A stretch of DNA of 64,000 nucleotides from Spirosoma lacussanchae (lineage in GTDB: Bacteria; Bacteroidota; Bacteroidia; Cytophagales; Spirosomataceae): NCBI RefSeq assembly GCF_005870035.1, contig NZ_SWJG01000004.1:1-64000 (forward strand). The letters run 5' to 3'. The stretch's first letter is position 1; every line of letters begins with the position of its first letter. The position numbers were made by a program, and so were the translations under genes. The notes beneath the pieces were generated by a model. It was not told the origin of the DNA, did not search any database, and saw nothing but the letters and a program-made list of their open reading frames with translations. This document shows, piece after piece, positions 59,701-64,000 of the stretch.

Positions 59701-60845
59701 CGGTAACCGACACCGGCATTGGCATTCCTGCCGATAAACTACCGCATGTGTTTGACCGGTTCTACCAGGTCGATGACTCGGGTACGCGCCCGTACGAAGG
59801 CAGTGGTATCGGGCTGTCGCTGGTTCGGGAACTGACCGATCTGCTCGGGGGCCAGCTTGCGATGACCAGCACTCCAGGGCAGGGCAGCCAGGTTCAGGTC
59901 ACGCTGCCGGTCAGGCTGGCTCCCCATCTGCCAAATGCTGACACGGAACCAGCCTCACTCCAGCCGGCTGCTCTGTCGGCTATCGACGACCCGGAGCCCT
60001 CCCCGCCCGATTTGTATGACCCGCGCCCTCAGGTGCTGGTCGTTGACGATCATCCCGATTTGCGCGCCTACATTGCCCAGGGGTTACAGGCACACTACCG
60101 GGTCAGCACCGCTGCCGACGGACAGGCCGCCTGGCAGCTCATTCAGGTAAGCATGCCCGACCTGGTCATCAGCGACGTGATGATGCCCGGACTGGATGGG
60201 TACGCGCTCTGCCAGCGAATCAAGCAAACACCCCTGACAGCCCATATTGCGGTAATCCTCCTGACGGCACGGGTATCGGCCGACAGCAAGCTGGAAGGAC
60301 TTGGCGCCGGGGCTAACGATTACCTGGCCAAGCCCTTTCAGATGAATGAACTTCAGCTCAGGGTGGCGAACTGGCTCTCGTATCAGCAACAACTCAGGCA
60401 GTTCCTCTACCAGCGGCTGAACACGGGCGATGCGCCCGTTGCCCACCAGACGCTCGAAGATCCGCTCCTGCGACAGCTGTACCAGATTCTGGATAGCGAA
60501 CTGAATAACCCGGAGCTGAGCGTCAACAGACTCGCCAACGAACTGGCCGTCAGTACCCGAACCCTCCAGCGAAAACTGGCAGCGCTGACGGGGCTTAAAA
60601 CCAACGAGGTTATTCGAAATTATAGACTAAAAAAAGCCGCCCAGCTTTTGCAGGAGGGGCATACCGTTACCGAAACAGCGTTTCTGGTGGGTATCGATAA
60701 CCTGTCGTACTTTTCGCAGCGCTTCAAGGAGCTGTTCGGCCACTCGCCAACGGCATATATACAGCACAGCCGCAACGTACCCACCGACCTGACCACGCCA
60801 CCGCCCCCAACCGAAGGGCCGTTTGCAAACTTACGGCCCGAGTAA
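56736..60845 (+). CDS. Hybrid two-component system protein 2 (propeller, kinase, receiver, AraC)
   Basis: A 1369-residue homologue of the gene upstream. Signal-like N terminus (FVLLFVCLLTNGMAQ), propeller repeats (GFIWVGTRDGLARYDG, GFLWLSTNQGLCRF), Y_Y_Y domain, transmembrane helix near 785-803, HisKA with THEFRTPLTL (His840), HATPase, receiver Asp1147 (in VISDVMMP), AraC HTH (about 1255-1350) and a Pro-rich tail. It senses a periplasmic ligand and likely regulates the genes following it. Confidence 0.93.
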   Translation: MALLITGRILHPERSYSYPFVLLFVCLLTNGMAQSFRFSKPTQIITGQDGLPQSFVCGLVQDIDGFIWVGTRDGLARYDGADFRYYRHDQTDTTTLQSNAVTSLYTDYQHQLWIMQDDGLDQLDPRTGVIRHIGNLPAVRRVHSRFHQHRSTAWIDPQGRFWVASKQGGLFRIEPQTARVWHLNRQKNGLLSDTVKALVADERRQLWVFTQKGMSRWDERRQRFINYPLPFTLAQPTKPERIQDELPGLIVSTTGELITADRSSFIFFDPRRGRYRRLPVPAPMSYGTAWLQADSSGGFFTDLGGQVFHYSSRQGFQKRWETDLTAYRHPQSFLIDRSGVMWYGTNAAGLRRVDLTAPDFTTYPYHTAFHPDVLRQELGLPIQSLLPSLRKPERMQHFSSYLCRTVHDPQQRIWFAHDRDVGYYDPRSRTGRSLPPLPSDQSAGSAIRGIALSPTGGLWCIQSNGLIWYFDPALRQWTLPFGRTMPYGRLVVVDLLADTDQLWITTLDRGLLRFSLSTRQTRIYDHAQLPGTFLTNRLLGIMQDPQRADLLWVGSYEGLICLNRKTGHSRVYTTRNGLPNNTIYAMEADRQGFLWLSTNQGLCRFHPVTHQTRTFRAYQGLQADEFNRFHSLLLPDGRLAFGGTAGWTIFNPSTIQTDTFQPTVMLTSLKINNQPADYGAGQTALPAPLNTLTELSLPYDQNFLTFEFASTQYNQPNRRRYRYQLRGVDPGWVDAGTLPLATYTKLPPGRYELRLNAANTTGLWSHHIKTLIVRIRPPFWATWWAYMTYSLLALGGLYGYINYRTRRIQERHRLILERQETEQLKTLDKLKSRFFTNITHEFRTPLTLIITPIDQLLREHTYPPALQQTLTSVHRNAAQLLQLINQLLDLSKLAAGGLSVTESQGDLTAYVRDLVESFQATATARQINLTFVGQTLPGDVCFDADKWAKISNNLIHNALKFTPMGGQITVGLSATVDETTQAISTVCLSVTDTGIGIPADKLPHVFDRFYQVDDSGTRPYEGSGIGLSLVRELTDLLGGQLAMTSTPGQGSQVQVTLPVRLAPHLPNADTEPASLQPAALSAIDDPEPSPPDLYDPRPQVLVVDDHPDLRAYIAQGLQAHYRVSTAADGQAAWQLIQVSMPDLVISDVMMPGLDGYALCQRIKQTPLTAHIAVILLTARVSADSKLEGLGAGANDYLAKPFQMNELQLRVANWLSYQQQLRQFLYQRLNTGDAPVAHQTLEDPLLRQLYQILDSELNNPELSVNRLANELAVSTRTLQRKLAALTGLKTNEVIRNYRLKKAAQLLQEGHTVTETAFLVGIDNLSYFSQRFKELFGHSPTAYIQHSRNVPTDLTTPPPPTEGPFANLRPE

Positions 60846-60928
60846 CAATCACTCGACCGGATTGCTTGTTCCACCTACTAAACGATTCGTATTTGCCCGC
60901 AAAGCGCTCACTTTTAGTAGAAAATCGG

Positions 60929-61540
60929 ATGGATATTAAGTCAATTCTTGGCCAGCTACAACACGAGATCAAGGTGGTTCAGGGTGAGGACACCAAAGAC
61001 GTGACCTACTCGAGCCAGCAGGCCTTCGCCGACGAGCCGGCAGCCACCCGGGCCTTCAACCAGTCGGTGCTTAAACTATTCCATGTCGACGGCTGGTCGG
61101 GACTGTCGAGCCTCACCGCCGACTTCAGGCTACACGACCAGCAGGGCCAGCCCAAACCAAACGATCAGCCCGTCGTCGGCGATTTTATCCAGATCAAACT
61201 CCCTGGCCCTATGCCGGAAAACTGGGTCCGGGTCACCCACATCGGCATCACTCCGACCCGGGTCGAATTTACCGTAAAACCCAGTCACAATCCGAAGTCA
61301 GCCCCGACCGACGTTATCGACCACTTTTTCGACCAGCAGGCCAGCAGCACGTTTCGGGTCGAGCGGACCGGCAATCAGGTCAGTGCCTGGGAAATCGGCA
61401 GCAATGAATCGATCAATAATCAACAACCGCAGGCTGGTGATCGGGCGGCCATCAATACGTTTATTGCCGAAGGGGGCTGGCTCTTTTACCAGAAGATTCA
61501 GTGGAAAGCCCTGACCGATTACCTGGTGCATCTGCCCTGA
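60929..61540 (+). CDS. Protein of unknown function
   Basis: A 203-residue protein starting MDIKSILGQLQHEIKVVQGE; a longer in-frame start exists upstream but is less likely. No signal peptide or membrane segment. Contains FIQIKLPGPMPENWVRVTHI, VEFTVKPSHNPKSAPTDVID and SSTFRVERTGNQVSAWEIG, a beta-rich fold with a C-terminal helix. Near a regulator and a large protein that it may work with. I cannot name a family. Confidence 0.65.
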   Translation: MDIKSILGQLQHEIKVVQGEDTKDVTYSSQQAFADEPAATRAFNQSVLKLFHVDGWSGLSSLTADFRLHDQQGQPKPNDQPVVGDFIQIKLPGPMPENWVRVTHIGITPTRVEFTVKPSHNPKSAPTDVIDHFFDQQASSTFRVERTGNQVSAWEIGSNESINNQQPQAGDRAAINTFIAEGGWLFYQKIQWKALTDYLVHLP

Positions 61541-61654
61541 TTCGCTCCTGCCCCCCCTACGCCATTGCCTCACTCGTCCATACCATCTGAACCCGGTACC
61601 GGTTTACTGAGCGCTGAGACATCATCCTGTTTCCTGAATTGAACCATTATTCAG

Positions 61655-63937
61655 ATGCGTTGCAAACCGTACAACAGCGCCACTTACTGGCAACCGTTTA
61701 CCCAGACGGAAGAAACGTCGCAATGGGTTACGGGTCTCGATACGCAGCTCAGGCAGGCTACCAACCGCGCCGATGTCCCTCTGTCGGTCTGGCGCGGCCA
61801 GCTGCAGAGCTGCCTGACGGCCAATTCGTTCTGGCTCCTGTACTCACCCGGAAAAACGGGTAGCCTGGCCATTCGAACCTGTTTTGACCCACAAACGATA
61901 CAGGGTTGCCGGATCGGTCGGCAAAGCGATAAACAGGTCGAGTACCTGATCGACGGTTCGCTCGGCACCTTCCGGGTAACGGTAGAAGCGCCAACCGGCC
62001 AGGCTACCCTGCTCCGGTATACAACCACTCTGATCCCAGCCCAGTCGTTTCTGGTGCAGGCCCTGCCGCGCGACCTCTACCTGCTGGATACCAACGGCGA
62101 CCCGACCACGACCGAAGGTATGGTTTACGTAACCCAGAACGGGCCTACGTCCGGCCTGGTCTATCTTTCGGTGGCCAAACCGGCGCTGGGCTCGTTGCTG
62201 TATTTCCAGAACCTGACGGCACTGAACGCTTACGGGGAAGCCACGCAGACCGAACCCACAGATCGGGTAACGGCCCAATGGCCCGAAGCGGGTTTCGCCC
62301 TGCCAGCTGCCAAACAACCCCTACCGGCCGGTATCGAAGTGGCCTTATCAGACGCCTTTATCTACCTGAGCCCTTCCATTCCGGCCAGTGAATTTGAAGC
62401 AGCCGACCAGTTTATGGCGGGTATGGCCTGCATTTACGCTCAGCTGCCGAAGCCCGAAACGGTCTACTATGACTGGCCCAAAGCCGCCGAACGAACCATC
62501 GACACCCTTGCGGAGTCGCCCCACTGCGGCCGGACTATCCGGCGCCAGTACTACCTCAACGCCTATGTCGACGCCACGAACAAGCCCCCCGAAAGCATGG
62601 TGCAGCTGGCGATCCTGGTGCCCCTCTGGGAGTATCAGCAATGGCAGCAGAAACCGGTTGCCCTCGCTGAAAGCCTGCAAAAAAACCTGGCAACGTTCTT
62701 CGATGCGAAGAAAGAGGTTATGATGCGGTGGCTACCCGGCGGAACGTTCAAAGACACCGATCGCAGCGAGGAGCAGGACCCCAGCAAGATAGACTCCTGG
62801 TACCTGCTTCATACGCTGATGAACCTGGCCCGGCTAGGCGAAAAGGGCGATGTGGACGCCAAAAACCTGTTTTTCAGCTCCCTGGAATTTGCCATCAAGG
62901 CCGCCCACGCCTTTGACTACGACTGGCCCGTTTTCTACAATATCAACACGCTGGAGGTCATCAAGGCCGAAACCGACGCCGGCAAAGGCGGTGAACTCGA
63001 TGTGGCCGGGCTGTATACCCACGTGATGCTGCAGGCCTATGAGTTCACCAAAGAGCCGCGCTACCTCGACGAAGCCATTACATCGGCCGAGCGGCTCCGG
63101 GGCAAAGGATTCGAACTTCTCTACCAGACCAATATCACCATTATGAGCGCCCTAACGCTCGCTAAGCTCTGGAAAATTACGGGAAACCGCCTGTATTTCG
63201 ACCTTAGCCGGCTCAGCATCGCCAACGTCATGGCACGGATGTGGATCTGGGAATGTGACTTTGGCTTCGGCGCCCACATCAGTACGTTCATGGGCGTGGC
63301 TCCGCTAAAAAATGCACCTTACCTGGCCGCCTACGAAGAAGCCGAGATCGTAGCCACGATGTACAATTACCTGAACGAACTGGGCACCGATGCTCCCGAA
63401 CCGATCCGGTTGTTTTTCTCCGAATATACCAAGTACCTGCTGCACCGGGCGCGCTACTACTATCCGTCAGCACTGCCCCCCGAGATGGTCTGTCAGGCAC
63501 CACGCGAGGGGCGCATCATCCGCGAGCTACCGATGCCGCTCGAGGACATAGCCACCGGCTGGACCCAGGCGGGTACCGTTGGGCAGGAAGTATACGGGGG
63601 GGCGTTAGCCTATATTCTCACCACCTACGCCTACAAACGATTCCCGTCGGCACCCGTACTTATTTACGCGGACTACCCCATTTACCAGGCTGAATACCAG
63701 ACCGACAACAAAGAAAAGGGCTATGTCGTAATCCGGCTGGCTGGCACCGAAGGGTACACGTGCCGGGTTCGGCTGCTGGCCAGAAGTCGTGAACTGCCCC
63801 CGGTGAAACTCATCGACGAAGACGATCCGACGGGCAAGCCGATCCGCCCGGCCGAAAAAACCAGCCAGTATCAGGACTACCAGGTGCCGGGAAACAAGCG
63901 GCTCCGGATCGAGTGGAGCCGGACCGGTACATTCTGA
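61655..63937 (+). CDS. Large protein of unknown function, possible alpha/alpha-barrel fold
   Basis: A 760-residue protein without signal peptide. N-terminal beta-rich domain (about 1-270), then a helical region (about 280-640) with repeated W/Y-rich helices such as SWYLLHTLMNLARLGEKGDV and LYTHVMLQAYEFTKEPRYLD, and YGGALAYILTTYAYKRFPSA, reminiscent of six-hairpin glycosidase or lyase barrels. The C terminus is beta-rich. No catalytic motif is certain. It follows a regulator and a small protein, possibly in one transcription unit. Function unknown. Confidence 0.6.
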   Translation: MRCKPYNSATYWQPFTQTEETSQWVTGLDTQLRQATNRADVPLSVWRGQLQSCLTANSFWLLYSPGKTGSLAIRTCFDPQTIQGCRIGRQSDKQVEYLIDGSLGTFRVTVEAPTGQATLLRYTTTLIPAQSFLVQALPRDLYLLDTNGDPTTTEGMVYVTQNGPTSGLVYLSVAKPALGSLLYFQNLTALNAYGEATQTEPTDRVTAQWPEAGFALPAAKQPLPAGIEVALSDAFIYLSPSIPASEFEAADQFMAGMACIYAQLPKPETVYYDWPKAAERTIDTLAESPHCGRTIRRQYYLNAYVDATNKPPESMVQLAILVPLWEYQQWQQKPVALAESLQKNLATFFDAKKEVMMRWLPGGTFKDTDRSEEQDPSKIDSWYLLHTLMNLARLGEKGDVDAKNLFFSSLEFAIKAAHAFDYDWPVFYNINTLEVIKAETDAGKGGELDVAGLYTHVMLQAYEFTKEPRYLDEAITSAERLRGKGFELLYQTNITIMSALTLAKLWKITGNRLYFDLSRLSIANVMARMWIWECDFGFGAHISTFMGVAPLKNAPYLAAYEEAEIVATMYNYLNELGTDAPEPIRLFFSEYTKYLLHRARYYYPSALPPEMVCQAPREGRIIRELPMPLEDIATGWTQAGTVGQEVYGGALAYILTTYAYKRFPSAPVLIYADYPIYQAEYQTDNKEKGYVVIRLAGTEGYTCRVRLLARSRELPPVKLIDEDDPTGKPIRPAEKTSQYQDYQVPGNKRLRIEWSRTGTF

Positions 63938-63978
63938 CTGGATCGATCAGCAAATAAATTAACCCTCTACTAACCGTT

Positions 63979-64000
63979 ATGGAACAGACAACAGCCCACA
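63979..64000 (+). CDS. Start of another gene, cut by the window end
   Basis: Seven codons (MEQTTAH) begin 41 bases after the previous stop. Nothing can be said about function. Confidence 0.4.

Overview
The window looks like chromosomal DNA of a Bacteroidota member, most likely a Spirosoma/Fibrella-type Cytophagales. Reasons: GC-rich genes without Shine-Dalgarno leaders, promoters of the TAnnTTTG type, two one-protein hybrid two-component systems (periplasmic propeller, kinase, receiver, AraC domain), and a NodT-type efflux outer-membrane lipoprotein. No rRNA or CRISPR array was seen.

Region 1 (1 to about 29.7-30 kb) is a prophage cut by the left edge of the window. An integrase (28446-29690) sits at its right end. 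A lysogeny switch at 26.0-28.2 kb has a plus-strand HTH/S24 repressor, a secreted passenger protein behind it, a second XRE regulator, a divergent Cro-like gene, and two palindromic operators on a clear minus-strand promoter. The early genes run leftward: antirepressor, excisionase-like HTH, RecT-like annealing protein, sliding clamp, SF2 helicase, primase/VirE-type helicase, DEDDh exonuclease, GNAT-like protein and VRR-NUC-like nuclease. An array of nine GGGACA/TGTCCC motifs around an AT-rich core (15.24-15.58 kb) is a candidate replication origin. The late genes follow: TerS, TerL, portal, two zincin-motif proteins (one fused to a Mu F-type head domain), a CAU tRNA, scaffold, capsid, and a large SGNH-hydrolase fibre with four internal repeats. 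Tail genes presumably lie beyond base 1.

Region 2 (30.0-31.5 kb) is a scar. A 5' WD40 fragment is joined out of frame to a 3' glycerophosphodiesterase fragment that also carries an in-frame stop.

Region 3 (31.5-42.1 kb) holds a GAF-PAS4-kinase-REC-REC-HPt phosphorelay protein, then a minus-strand trehalose block (trehalose synthase/maltokinase fusion and trehalase) and a ClC-family chloride transporter.

Region 4 (42.1-52.1 kb) holds membrane-anchored and periplasmic proteins followed by a complete RND efflux operon. Three promoters here share an unusual four-copy, 11-bp-period TTCTAAG box at a fixed distance from the presumed -7 element, which suggests one OmpR/PhoB-type regulon.

Region 5 (52.2-64 kb) holds two hybrid two-component genes. 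Between them is a candidate minus-strand structured RNA with its own promoter and terminator. An uncharacterised protein, a possible alpha/alpha-barrel glycosidase-like protein and the first bases of another gene close the window.
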